A DNA stretch of 64,000 bases from Candidatus Bilamarchaeum dharawalense (GTDB lineage Archaea > Micrarchaeota > Micrarchaeia > Anstonellales > Bilamarchaeaceae), in assembly GCA_902386555.1 (NCBI GenBank), contig CABMJJ010000009.1, positions 213,680-277,679 on the forward strand, in the 5' to 3' direction. Shown one piece after another: positions 1-9,542 of this stretch. Both the position numbers and the translations under genes were made by a program. Under the pieces are notes generated by a model, which worked only from the letters and a program-made list of their open reading frames with translations, was not told where the DNA came from and searched no databases. The stretch's first letter is position 1, and each line of letters begins with the position of its first letter.

Positions 1-448
1 GACTCGATCAATTGGTTTTGGAATGAATTTGGTCACACCGAATTTTGACTGGATGGAAATGGGAGTAATGAACTGGGCAATTTTTTCTTGAAGTGTTTTG
101 GTCTGAGCATAGGCAAAATCAATTGCCCGTATCTGCTGTTTTGTTAATTCGGAAGCTTGTTTTTCGATTTCTTCTTTTGGAATTTTTATATTTTCCATGT
201 TGAGACGGAATTTATCAAATTTAAGTGAATAGTCTGCCAATGCAGAAAATTGCCTTTGGTCCATATCTGCAAGTAAAAGTTTGACAGAATCAGAAACAGA
301 AGCAGAGGATCTATTTTTCAATTTAGAAATTTCATTATCATTAGAACGTCTGACTAACCAGCATGTGAAGTAAATCCCTTTCCAATTCCACCTCATTCAC
401 CATTTCATTCACCTTTTCATCAATTAAAGATTCCCACAAAATTCCCAC
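1..448 (-). CDS. hisD: Histidinol dehydrogenase N-terminal part (runs off the window; reading frame appears broken near 349)
   Basis: Manual minus-strand translation gives ...VSDSVKLLLADMDQRQFSALADYSLKFDKFRLNMENIKIPKEEIEKQASELTKQQIRAIDFAYAQTKTLQEKIAQFITPISIQSKFGV, resembling the HisD N-terminus. TATA-like TTTATAAA at 469-476 with a possible leaderless GTG at 448. Confidence 0.55.
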
Positions 449-505
449 TTGATTCCTGTGGCAAACAATTTATAAAGGTTTGTTTTCTGTGGTAAAAGAT
501 GTAAG

Positions 506-895
506 TTAAAGTTTTTTTATAGATACGACAGTGGCTCCCTTGGACAGGAGTTTTTTCCTCAATTTGACAACATCGTATTTTTCCTTGAAGGCCCCGATGA
601 CACGCCAGACCGCACCCTTGGTCCTCAATACGGAATGAGATTCGGTAACAATCAGGTCAAAACTATTCTCGTAAAGCACAGTGGCCAACCAGGCCAAAGT
701 TCCTGGTTTGTCATTCATGGTTATGGTTATTTGAAAAAGATTTTTCTCGGAATATTGACTTAGGATCAGGGCATTGTTGGCATCATCCAGTGAAACAAAA
801 ACAGGATCATTTTCTCTAAGTCCGATGGCTTCGCGAAACGATTTGGGGATAAGTGCCCGACCTTTTGAATCAAGGTTTGTTTTTTCAATCTTCAT
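506..895 (-). CDS. SpoVT/AbrB-like domain plus ACT-like domain regulator (copy 1)
   Basis: N-term MKIEKTNLDSKGRALIPKSFREAIGL is AbrB-like; C-term ITITMNDKPGTLAWLATVLYENSFDLIVTESHSV is ACT-like. Confidence 0.7.
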   Translation of the reverse strand: MKIEKTNLDSKGRALIPKSFREAIGLRENDPVFVSLDDANNALILSQYSEKNLFQITITMNDKPGTLAWLATVLYENSFDLIVTESHSVLRTKGAVWRVIGAFKEKYDVVKLRKKLLSKGATVVSIKKL

Positions 896-907
896 ATTTA
901 ACCCTCT

Positions 908-1297
908 TTAGAGATGGATGATGGTAACCGAAGTGGCACCATTTTTCAAAAGATCTTTTTTTAAGTCAGCAGTGGTTGGTTTACCTTTAAAAGTACCAAT
1001 TACCCGCCACCAGGCACCCTTGGTACGAACAATGGAATGGGCTTCAGTAAAAACAAGATCGAAGTGGTGTTCATATAAAACCGTGGCCAACCAGGCTAGA
1101 GTTCCGGGTTTGTCATTCATGGTGATTAGCATCTCATACAAATCCGTAGCGTCAAACTGACTGACCCTAAGCGATTTGTTTTGTTCATCGAGTAAAAGAA
1201 AAACAAAATCATTAACTTTGAGATTTAATGATTCCAAATAGTCGTGTGGAATTTGCAATCTTCCATTCGGACCTATTCTGGTTTTTACTATTTTCAT
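908..1297 (-). CDS. SpoVT/AbrB-like plus ACT-like domain regulator (copy 2, tandem paralogue)
   Basis: Same architecture and high similarity to 506..895 (MNDKPGTLAWLATVLYE block identical). Confidence 0.7.
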   Translation of the reverse strand: MKIVKTRIGPNGRLQIPHDYLESLNLKVNDFVFLLLDEQNKSLRVSQFDATDLYEMLITMNDKPGTLAWLATVLYEHHFDLVFTEAHSIVRTKGAWWRVIGTFKGKPTTADLKKDLLKNGATSVTIIHL

Positions 1298-1327
1298 AGA
1301 TATTTATCTCAATCCTAGTTTAAATTT

Positions 1328-2440
1328 TTATGTTACCTGGATTTTCTTTAATTTGATTAGTTCGAATAAAGCTGCATAGATAAGCATGGAAAAACCAACA
1401 AGCATAAGTGGGATCAGCAGACTACCTGTAATCAGATACAGAATAAGTGAGAATACACTCCCCACGCTCCTGCCAAGATTAAGCATTATTTCCCGCGAGT
1501 ACATTATTTCTGGCGGGCATTTTTTGAAATCAAGCATGAGTGCCAGGGGAAATGGAAAAAAGACAACACGGAAAAAGTTCACAAGAGAAACTGCAATGAA
1601 CCACCAAACAAGATCATTTACCGATGCGGCAAAGATGGTGGATAGGGCTACACCAATGGCAGAGATGATGATGAATTCTCTTCTTTGTTTTGACTTGTCA
1701 GATATTTTTGACAGGATAAAAGAGGATGCAATGGAAAGAATTGCCGCAAGTGAAATGAACAAACCAAAGTCAGCGGGCTTTGGAAAGTATTGTATTGAAA
1801 TTATGGTTATTAGAAATACCGGTGCAACTTGATAGAACCCTTCTAAAAAGATGAGAGTTCTGAACCCGGATAAAAGATTTAGGCTTTCACCAAGATGAAG
1901 TGAAACTTTTTTATGGGGAGCGAGTTTCCAAGCAACAATGGCGGCAATTGTAAGTAGAATTGCAGTACCAAGGAAAACATAGTTAAAACCGAATTGCTGT
2001 GCCAAAAGACCAGATAATGCAGGCATCATCAATCCAAGAATCATCATTATCGCATTGTAGAGAGAACTATGAGAGGCATTTTCTTTCTGAATAGAAAACC
2101 AGAAATAATTGAATGGAGTCCAAAATAGGAAAAAAGAAAGTGCACCAATTGCAAAAAGAAGAAATGCACCCACGACACCACCCAGCAGGACATAGGCAAG
2201 ATAGGCAATGGCAACTGAAAAAATACCAAGTGGGATGGAATTTTTAGAATCGTATTCTCTGAACACAAGCAGATAGATCAGAGGGATAAGATAATTAAAA
2301 ATTGACAAAAATAACATTTGTTCGAGCGAAAAACCCAGAGCTGCGAATGAAGGAAAAACAAGATAGCCTGAGAAGGCTAGACCTAAATTCCATAGTAAAA
2401 ATATGACAGTTAAACGCTGAAATTCGCTTGTAAGTTGCAT
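1328..2440 (-). CDS. MFS-type multi-pass transporter
   Basis: About 12 hydrophobic segments in 370 aa; SKISDKSKQRREFI-like loop. Confidence 0.65.
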   Translation of the reverse strand: MQLTSEFQRLTVIFLLWNLGLAFSGYLVFPSFAALGFSLEQMLFLSIFNYLIPLIYLLVFREYDSKNSIPLGIFSVAIAYLAYVLLGGVVGAFLLFAIGALSFFLFWTPFNYFWFSIQKENASHSSLYNAIMMILGLMMPALSGLLAQQFGFNYVFLGTAILLTIAAIVAWKLAPHKKVSLHLGESLNLLSGFRTLIFLEGFYQVAPVFLITIISIQYFPKPADFGLFISLAAILSIASSFILSKISDKSKQRREFIIISAIGVALSTIFAASVNDLVWWFIAVSLVNFFRVVFFPFPLALMLDFKKCPPEIMYSREIMLNLGRSVGSVFSLILYLITGSLLIPLMLVGFSMLIYAALFELIKLKKIQVT

Positions 2441-2505
2441 AGTTTCACTCTTTTAGGATAAGCTTTTGTTTTTATTAGTTTCTCACAAGAATAATCTTGC
2501 TTCTC

Positions 2506-2578
2506 AGCCCCGTCGTCTAGTGGTCAAGGATAGGAGGCTCTGGACCTCTTGACAGCGGTTCGAATCCGCTCGGGTCTA
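2506..2578 (+). tRNA. tRNA-Gln(CUG)
   Basis: AGCCCCG...GGAGG CTCTGGA CCTCT...AGCGG TTCGAAT CCGCT CGGGTCT A; loop CTCTGGA gives anticodon CTG; A1-U72 as in archaeal tRNA-Gln; one C3/U70 mismatch. Confidence 0.85.
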
Positions 2579-2995
2579 TTTTGTTCCATTCCCAGTTGTA
2601 ATGCCAGCAATCTGATCGTAATAGGGCTGAATGGCATCACCAAAGGTAAATGAAGCAGCCATAACAAACGAGACAGTCGAGTTAACTATTCTAGTAAGAA
2701 TAGACATGGAGGGATCACGATCATCACCTGCAACCAGTTTATCTGTTGGTACCTGTTCTCGGACCAGTTTGTATAGCGGAACCGCAGTTTCCAAAGCAGA
2801 TCTAACCTGTTCCAGCGTTGGTTTTTTCCCGTTTGGCCTGATGAGTGAGGGCGTAACACGATCTATTTCTACACAGGACTCCTTCATTCTGCTTAGTTCT
2901 TTAGAAAGTGCCAGCCTAGCAGCTGGCGGAAGATCACTGAAACGTACGGCAGATTTTTGATGAGCTGGTCTAGATGTTGGTAAAGCTGCACCCAT
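2576..2995 (-). CDS. Hypothetical protein
   Basis: 139 aa ORF; its 3' end overlaps the tRNA-Gln 3' end on the other strand by 3 nt. Confidence 0.5.
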   Translation of the reverse strand: MGAALPTSRPAHQKSAVRFSDLPPAARLALSKELSRMKESCVEIDRVTPSLIRPNGKKPTLEQVRSALETAVPLYKLVREQVPTDKLVAGDDRDPSMSILTRIVNSTVSFVMAASFTFGDAIQPYYDQIAGITTGNGTK

Positions 2996-3073
2996 AAGAA
3001 TATATCAATAGTAACACCTTTTAAATATGATTACTTACGGATTAAAAAGGATTATCTTCCCATCTAAGCCTAA

Positions 3074-3481
3074 ATGACTCCTATCGAGAGTATTAGTGAT
3101 AGCCTAGCTTCTGCAGAATGGGATGCACTAGCGCATGCCCTGAAAAAAGTGAACATTGGCATACAAGGAAATGATGCGGGTGCAAAAAAATTACGCGCTG
3201 AACTCGGTATTGTTAGGATGATCATGTATGAAGAGATAAGAGAGTGGAATGGAAATAACACCATAGACCTGGCTTTTTTCGTAGCCTCTTTCAAAACCAT
3301 AAGAAAACTGGAAAAGCAATTCGAAAAACGCGGGATTAAAAAGAATGAATTCATGTTATTTCTTAGGCTTCTGTTTTATAAATTTAAAAAGCAGAAGATA
3401 GTAGCAGTAAAACCGCTGGAAAAGATGGGCGAGTTTAAAAAAATGAAGGGGGTAGTGGAGCATGGCTATGGTCTTATATGA
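3074..3481 (+). CDS. Hypothetical protein
   Basis: 135 aa ORF directly upstream of and overlapping the PGI gene. Confidence 0.55.
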   Translation: MTPIESISDSLASAEWDALAHALKKVNIGIQGNDAGAKKLRAELGIVRMIMYEEIREWNGNNTIDLAFFVASFKTIRKLEKQFEKRGIKKNEFMLFLRLLFYKFKKQKIVAVKPLEKMGEFKKMKGVVEHGYGLI

Positions 3482-4178
3482 AAAACCTCTCCACATTGAA
3501 GTGGTTGGGACTAATCTTTTGGTAAATGGACAGCACCACCATAAATCAGTTCGACTTCTGGGCCAAATGAAAAGAACACTGATGAACCCAGTGGAAGGCA
3601 ACCTTAATCCGGAAATGTATTACATGTTTAGAAATGTCTATCTAACTCATGATATTAGATATGACATAACGCTAATCCTGCCCATCGATATAAACGGTGA
3701 ATGCGCAAAAACCTATGGACACTACCACCCAGCAACTGAGAATGGCTTGGCCTATCCTGAAGTTTACCAGGTCCTAAAGGGCGAAGCAGTTTTCCTATTA
3801 CAGAAACCTAACAAAAACGGAAGCGTGGATACCATATTGATCCATGCTAAAGAAAAGGAAGTGCTTCTTATGCCTCCGGGATATGGACATGTATCGATAA
3901 ACCCAGGTGAGGAAGTACTTGTTCTAAGCAATGTTGTTTATGATAAATTCGAATCCATCTACAGCGATTTTGAAGATAATAGGGGTGGTGCCTATTACTA
4001 TCTCAAAGGTGGAGAAGTAGTTCAAAACTCTAATTACATTGTTCAAAGAAACGAAAGGTTGACAACTCAACAGTTGAATGAGAGATATAAATTCTCATGT
4101 AATGATATCCTGAAGGAATTTCACGATCACCCAAAGCAATTCGAATTTCTTGCTAAACCAGAATTACTTGGGAAGTAA
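3462..4178 (+). CDS. pgiA: Cupin-type (archaeal) glucose-6-phosphate isomerase
   Basis: YGHYHP...YPEVYQVLKGEAVFLLQ...MPPGYGHVSINPG cupin PGI motifs. Confidence 0.85.
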   Translation: MAMVLYEKPLHIEVVGTNLLVNGQHHHKSVRLLGQMKRTLMNPVEGNLNPEMYYMFRNVYLTHDIRYDITLILPIDINGECAKTYGHYHPATENGLAYPEVYQVLKGEAVFLLQKPNKNGSVDTILIHAKEKEVLLMPPGYGHVSINPGEEVLVLSNVVYDKFESIYSDFEDNRGGAYYYLKGGEVVQNSNYIVQRNERLTTQQLNERYKFSCNDILKEFHDHPKQFEFLAKPELLGK

Positions 4179-4183
4179 AGAGA

Positions 4184-4981
4184 TTGCAGGCGATACCAAT
4201 AACATTAGCGATAGATGTACTGAATCTTTCAAAAAAATACGGTGACGTAGTCGCAGTGGACAACATCTCATTCAAAGTAAAGCAAGGATCAGTATTTGCT
4301 TTCCTTGGACCAAATGGAGCTGGAAAGAGTACCACCATCAAGATGCTAACCACCCTTCTTGTTCCGACCAATGGTACTGTGACCCTCAATGGTTTTGATG
4401 TGGCCAAAAAATCAAACGAAGTGAGAAAGAATTTCGGCATAGTATTCCAGGATCCTTCACTGGATGATGATCTTACCGCCTATGAGAATATGGAACTTCA
4501 TGGAGTACTTTACAAGGTTGACAACATGAAGGAACGGATCGAGCAGTTATTGACATTTGTAGAATTATGGGACAGAAAAAATTCCCCGGTCAAAACTTTT
4601 TCAGGTGGAATGAAACGCAGACTGGAGATCGCACGCGGACTTATGCACCATCCAAAGATATTGTTCTTGGATGAGCCAACTCTGGGCCTTGACCCCCAGA
4701 CAAGAAATCACATTTGGAATTACATTAGCAAAATGAATAGGGAAGATGGCACCACGATTTTTTTCACAACCCATTACATGGAAGAAGCTGAGAAAGTTGC
4801 TGATGAAATAGTAATAATTGATCAAGGAAAAATTATAGCTCAGGGAACAAGCACAGAGTTAAAAGCAAAAACAAAGACAAACTCGCTTGAAGACGCGTTC
4901 ATTGACCTTACCGGACACGACATCAGGCCTGAAGAAGCACCGAAAAATGCACGTATGCGGGCATGGCATGGAAGGAGATAG
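4184..4981 (+). CDS. ABC transporter ATP-binding protein (DrrA-like)
   Basis: Walker A GPNGAGKSTT, signature FSGGMKRRLEIARGL, Walker B ILFLDEPTLGLDP. Confidence 0.92.
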   Translation: MQAIPITLAIDVLNLSKKYGDVVAVDNISFKVKQGSVFAFLGPNGAGKSTTIKMLTTLLVPTNGTVTLNGFDVAKKSNEVRKNFGIVFQDPSLDDDLTAYENMELHGVLYKVDNMKERIEQLLTFVELWDRKNSPVKTFSGGMKRRLEIARGLMHHPKILFLDEPTLGLDPQTRNHIWNYISKMNREDGTTIFFTTHYMEEAEKVADEIVIIDQGKIIAQGTSTELKAKTKTNSLEDAFIDLTGHDIRPEEAPKNARMRAWHGRR

Positions 4982-4982
4982 C

Positions 4983-5726
4983 ATGAATACCATCACCATT
5001 CTTTGGCTAAGGCAATTGAAGAAATATTTCAGATCACGATCAAGACTTATTGGGTCCATAGGTCAACCTTTACTTTTCCTTATTGCACTTGGTTTTGGAT
5101 TCGGACCAACCTTCCAGGCAGCAGGCGAAGGAAATTATATGAATTTCCTAGCCCCAGGTATCATTGCCATGAGCATTCTTTTCACGGCAATGTTTTCTGG
5201 AATAGAAATTATTTGGGATAGACAGTTCGGATTTCTGAAGGAAACTCTTGTAGCTCCAGTATCGCGCTATGAGATAATGATTGGCAGGACACTGGGTGGT
5301 GCGACCATTGCTCTGTGCCAGGGCACGATAGTGTTTTTTATTGCCATGTTGGTGGGATTCACTCCAAATCTAGTCATGCTCCCATTTGCATTTGTGTTTG
5401 CCCTACTGATATCATTGTTTTTCACAGCATTTGGTACTGCAATTGCGTCTGCGCTTGATGATATGCAGGGTTTTCAATTAATTATGAATTTTTTGATAAT
5501 GCCGATTTTCTTCCTATCTGGCGCATTGTTTCCACTCAAGGATCTGCCTGAAGTGATCTATTATATTACATTAATCGACCCGCTTACCTATGGAGTGGAT
5601 GGTCTGCGTGGAACTCTAGGTGCAGTAACACAATTCGGTCTATTGACAGACTTCACTGTTCTTGGGATTGCCACTGTAATTACATTGGCAGTTGGAAGCT
5701 ACTTGTTTTCTAGGATACAAGTTTAA
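4983..5726 (+). CDS. ABC-2 type transporter permease
   Basis: Start moved to ATG 4983 (MNTITILWLRQLKKYFRSRSR); ABC-2 membrane topology; adjacent to ATPase. Confidence 0.85.
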   Translation: MNTITILWLRQLKKYFRSRSRLIGSIGQPLLFLIALGFGFGPTFQAAGEGNYMNFLAPGIIAMSILFTAMFSGIEIIWDRQFGFLKETLVAPVSRYEIMIGRTLGGATIALCQGTIVFFIAMLVGFTPNLVMLPFAFVFALLISLFFTAFGTAIASALDDMQGFQLIMNFLIMPIFFLSGALFPLKDLPEVIYYITLIDPLTYGVDGLRGTLGAVTQFGLLTDFTVLGIATVITLAVGSYLFSRIQV

Positions 5727-5727
5727 T

Positions 5728-8412
5728 CTACAATTTCACCATTTCAACTTTTTTCGTCCTTCCCTGGGCGATTCTATCGCTTCCGCCACCAGAACCACCA
5801 AGTTCTTTCAGCACTTTTTCCAATAACAGTTTGGCACTGGCACCAGAATGCTTGCCAGCTGCGCAAACAAGATTACCATGTTTGTTTATAACACAGGCAG
5901 CTGCCTTATCGCTTTCAGCTATTTTTAGAGCCAGCTTTCTAAGTGAAGATTCATCTAGATCAAGAACTTTCATTATTGGTTTGCCTGCATGATCCTCGAT
6001 AACACATTTGGCCTCATCCTTAACTAGAACTTCTTCCAGGGATTCGATTTTCTTTCTTTGTTCTTTCCATTCCTCAAAAAATCTTTCAATGGTCTTTACC
6101 AGTTCGCTCTCGGAAACACTAACCGTATTTGCAGCCTGTTGTAAAAGCTGTTCTTTTTCCTGCATGTAGGCAATGGCAACCGAACCACATTTGTAGGTAA
6201 TTCGTTCAATTCCATCCTGCACACTTTCTCTTCTTACAATCTTGAAGCAGCCTATTTCGCCAGTGGTATTGAGCATGGTGTGAGTACCACCACAGGCTTC
6301 ATGATCAATGTTGCCAATGCTAACAACGCGAATTTCCTTTCCAGGAACTGCACCACCCTGGTACAGAGTGAAACCATATTTTGCTTCTGCCTGGGTTCTG
6401 GGTAAAATTTCAGTGGTAATTGGCATGTTCTGCATGATGTATTCATTTACTTTTTGTTCAATCCTACCAAGCTCTTCATTGGTTATTTTTTTGTAGTGGG
6501 TAACATCAAGATGGCCCTTCTCCTCGTCTTTATAGGACCCGCCTTGCCAAATATGAGAACCCAGAATTTCTCTGCAGGCTGCATTTACCATGTGTGCTGC
6601 GGTGTGATGTCGGGTGATGGTTTTTCTGCGCCCAACATCAACCATCCCTTTTACCTCATCACCCACAGCGAATTGGGATGGATCTTCCACTTCATGGAGT
6701 ATAACGCCTGCTTGTCGTGTGACAAACTTAACCTTCGCTTGGTTAAGTGTTCCGCCATCAGCAACCTGGCCTCCGCCTTCAGGATAGAATGCAGTGCGAT
6801 CAAGCACCACATATTTTCCCTTTACAATGCCTATTATTCCAGCATCGAATTCTCCCTGCTTATCATAGTAGAGGGACTCTGTCTTGGGAAGGTTCATGAC
6901 ATCAGATGCAAGAATCTTAACTTGTTGATTTTCCATGATTTTTTCTTCGCCTTCTCCTGCACGAACCTGTGCATAGAAATTTCCTGGGACTTCTACGTCA
7001 ACATCATTTTCCTTGGCAACTTCTTGAACTGCTTCTGGTGGAATACCCTGGCTTTTGTAAAGCGTAATTAGTTCATTGGGTGGAATTTTTCCTCCTTTTG
7101 ATTTTTTCACAAGGTTTGTAACTATTGTTTTTGCTTTTTCCTTGGTTGCCTGATATCTTTTTTGCTCTTCAGCAATAACATCTATGGTTGTATCGACACC
7201 ACTCTGCAAATGAGGGAATATGTATTCTAAGAAATCTGCATGACCCTGAATAATTTTTGCATAATCCAGATCATAGCCGAATCTGGATTGGAAACCGAAT
7301 GTACGTCTTAGTAGCATTCTGAGATTGTATCCTCCCCCGGAATTACTTGGGAGCATACCGTCAGTAACAGTAAACAACAGAGTGCACAGATGATCAGCGG
7401 ATGCATAGAGGGCCTGAAGTGGTTCCAAGGTCTCAAATAATTCTTTTTTGCTAACACCAAGAACAGCAGCAATCCTTTCCTTTTCTTTTTCCAAATCTGG
7501 AACTTCATCTTCATTAAGACTACCAGAAATCTTTGCAAACCTAACAAAAAATTCCCTATCTATCTTAACCCCGGCTTTTTTCTTCATGTTTTCGATAACT
7601 GGGCCAAAAACAACTTCATAACTGGTTGGTTCGCCAGAGGTAATCCAGGCAAGTCGGCTAAGACCTGCACCCATATCAATTACCTTGGTATTCAATTCCT
7701 TTGGACCCTTGGGAGTTACTGCATATTGCATAAAGACACAGTTTCCAAGCTCCAGTCCTCGGACAAAATATTCAATGCATGGACCGAAATTTCCTCCCCC
7801 GGCCCAAACATCTTCCTGGAACACTATTTCCTCTTCTGGAATGCCCAGTGCCTTGAGATAGTTAAGATCATGGGTGAGGGCTTCTTCCTTCCAATAAAAA
7901 TTGCCTGTTTTTTTTGTGTTAAACGCGTGCTGCCCTATCATGACAAAATTTGTGTAATGTCTTCCACTCACACCAACATTGCTAATGTCAGAGAAACGAA
8001 TGCATGGCTGGGGAACAATCAATGGATTGTGGGGTGGGTCCAGTTCACCATTCACAACGTAGGGTTGGAAATCATTGATGGATGCAATGGTAAAATAAAG
8101 ATCATCTCGCCACCGTGCCACTGTGGGGTAGGGTTTCACATAGCCATGGCCAGAATCCTTGAAATATTTCTCAATAACCTTCCAGGTATCAACATAACCA
8201 AGTTTCTTTTTTACAGGGGTGGAACCTATGAATTGATAGCCAATACAGGATGGATCACCACACTGGTCTCGGATGTCTTTGGTCCAGAACATTCTGGCGC
8301 ATTTTTTACATTTTTGTCTTTTGAAACCCCTTTGGATAAGAACATCGAGTTTGTAGTGTTTTTCCCATTCTGCAGCAAATTCTTTACGAAGCTGATTTTT
8401 GTCAACATCCAT
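5728..8412 (-). CDS. alaS: Alanyl-tRNA synthetase (archaeal type)
   Basis: Archaeal AlaRS N-term (MDVDKNQLRKEFAAEWEKHYKLDVLIQRGFKRQKCKKC); HHTAAH and CGGTH editing motifs. ORF-track start 8646 overlaps the next gene; ATG at 8412 preferred. Confidence 0.93.
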   Translation of the reverse strand: MDVDKNQLRKEFAAEWEKHYKLDVLIQRGFKRQKCKKCARMFWTKDIRDQCGDPSCIGYQFIGSTPVKKKLGYVDTWKVIEKYFKDSGHGYVKPYPTVARWRDDLYFTIASINDFQPYVVNGELDPPHNPLIVPQPCIRFSDISNVGVSGRHYTNFVMIGQHAFNTKKTGNFYWKEEALTHDLNYLKALGIPEEEIVFQEDVWAGGGNFGPCIEYFVRGLELGNCVFMQYAVTPKGPKELNTKVIDMGAGLSRLAWITSGEPTSYEVVFGPVIENMKKKAGVKIDREFFVRFAKISGSLNEDEVPDLEKEKERIAAVLGVSKKELFETLEPLQALYASADHLCTLLFTVTDGMLPSNSGGGYNLRMLLRRTFGFQSRFGYDLDYAKIIQGHADFLEYIFPHLQSGVDTTIDVIAEEQKRYQATKEKAKTIVTNLVKKSKGGKIPPNELITLYKSQGIPPEAVQEVAKENDVDVEVPGNFYAQVRAGEGEEKIMENQQVKILASDVMNLPKTESLYYDKQGEFDAGIIGIVKGKYVVLDRTAFYPEGGGQVADGGTLNQAKVKFVTRQAGVILHEVEDPSQFAVGDEVKGMVDVGRRKTITRHHTAAHMVNAACREILGSHIWQGGSYKDEEKGHLDVTHYKKITNEELGRIEQKVNEYIMQNMPITTEILPRTQAEAKYGFTLYQGGAVPGKEIRVVSIGNIDHEACGGTHTMLNTTGEIGCFKIVRRESVQDGIERITYKCGSVAIAYMQEKEQLLQQAANTVSVSESELVKTIERFFEEWKEQRKKIESLEEVLVKDEAKCVIEDHAGKPIMKVLDLDESSLRKLALKIAESDKAAACVINKHGNLVCAAGKHSGASAKLLLEKVLKELGGSGGGSDRIAQGRTKKVEMVKL

Positions 8413-8495
8413 GTGAAACCCCTTGAATAGTAGTTTAGAATCTACCAAAAACTTTAACCAAACAAATTTAACTTCTTTTGTGTTTTTCTTAAACC

Positions 8496-9542
8496 ATGCG
8501 ATTGATGGATTTGCTACTAATATTTGTTCCGATAACACTGGTTTTGAATTTTGTTGGTGCAGACAGCACTGTTCTTTTTGCAAGTTCTCTGTTTGCAATT
8601 CTGCCACTTGCTGCAAAAATGGGTGAAGCAACTGAAGAATTGGCAAAAATATACGGTGGCCAGATAGGAGGGTTGTTGAATGCTACTTTTGGTAATGCGG
8701 CTGAACTTATCATTGCCCTGCTGGCCATAAATCGGGGACTGGTGGACCTGGTAAAGGCATCACTGGCTGGTAGCATAATTGGGAATTTATTATTCGTTTT
8801 TGGATTAAGTATTCTTCTTGGCGGGTTCAGGTTCAAGGAACAGAAATTCTCTGCACCGCTTGCAGGCTTGAATTCCACCATGCTGCTGATCGCATTTATG
8901 AGTATCATGATTCCAAGTCTGTTTCATTTCGTACCTTTGGAACACCGCGGAAATGACGAGGTATTTCTAAGCACCAGCGTATCCGTATTGCTAATTGTAC
9001 TCTATCTTCTCAGCATGGTTTTCTCTCTCAAGACCCATAATTATCTTTTCAGAACAAAAGTAGGCCATGAAGAAAAAGCAAAATGGAGTAGAAATTTTGC
9101 GATTGGTGTTTTGGGTGTATCAACAATAGTGCTTGCACTTATCAGTGAAGTTTTTGTTGGTCAGATAGAACATGTTGCCCTGTCTTTAGGGCTCACCGAA
9201 TTATTTATAGGTGCGATTGTTGTCGCTCTGATAGGCAATGCGGCAGAGCACTTGGCAGCAGTTTCATTTGCATTAAAGAACGAGCTTGATCTTAGCATCA
9301 ATGTAACAGTTGGTTCGAGTCTTCAAATTGCCATGTTTGTTGCACCGGTTGCAGTTATTGCAAGCATATTCATGGGTAAGACAATGGATCTGGTGTTCAC
9401 TCCATTTGAAGTTATTGCAGTTTTTGCAAGTGTACTTATAGTTAATGAGATTTCAAGTGATGGAAGATGCAACTGGTTTGAAGGTGCACAGCTGGTAATA
9501 ATGTATTTGATCATTGCAGTGTTGTTTTTCTTTGTTAGATGA
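8496..9542 (+). CDS. Calcium/proton exchanger (CaCA/CAX family)
   Basis: Duplicated GNAAE motifs (NATFGNAAELI; ALIGNAAEHLAAV) in a multi-pass protein. Confidence 0.85.
   Translation: MRLMDLLLIFVPITLVLNFVGADSTVLFASSLFAILPLAAKMGEATEELAKIYGGQIGGLLNATFGNAAELIIALLAINRGLVDLVKASLAGSIIGNLLFVFGLSILLGGFRFKEQKFSAPLAGLNSTMLLIAFMSIMIPSLFHFVPLEHRGNDEVFLSTSVSVLLIVLYLLSMVFSLKTHNYLFRTKVGHEEKAKWSRNFAIGVLGVSTIVLALISEVFVGQIEHVALSLGLTELFIGAIVVALIGNAAEHLAAVSFALKNELDLSINVTVGSSLQIAMFVAPVAVIASIFMGKTMDLVFTPFEVIAVFASVLIVNEISSDGRCNWFEGAQLVIMYLIIAVLFFFVR

Noticed and set aside
6454-7071. 205-aa plus-strand ORF
   Set aside because: Also antisense to alaS.
7726-8430. 234-aa plus-strand ORF
   Set aside because: Lies entirely within alaS on the opposite strand; no motif support.
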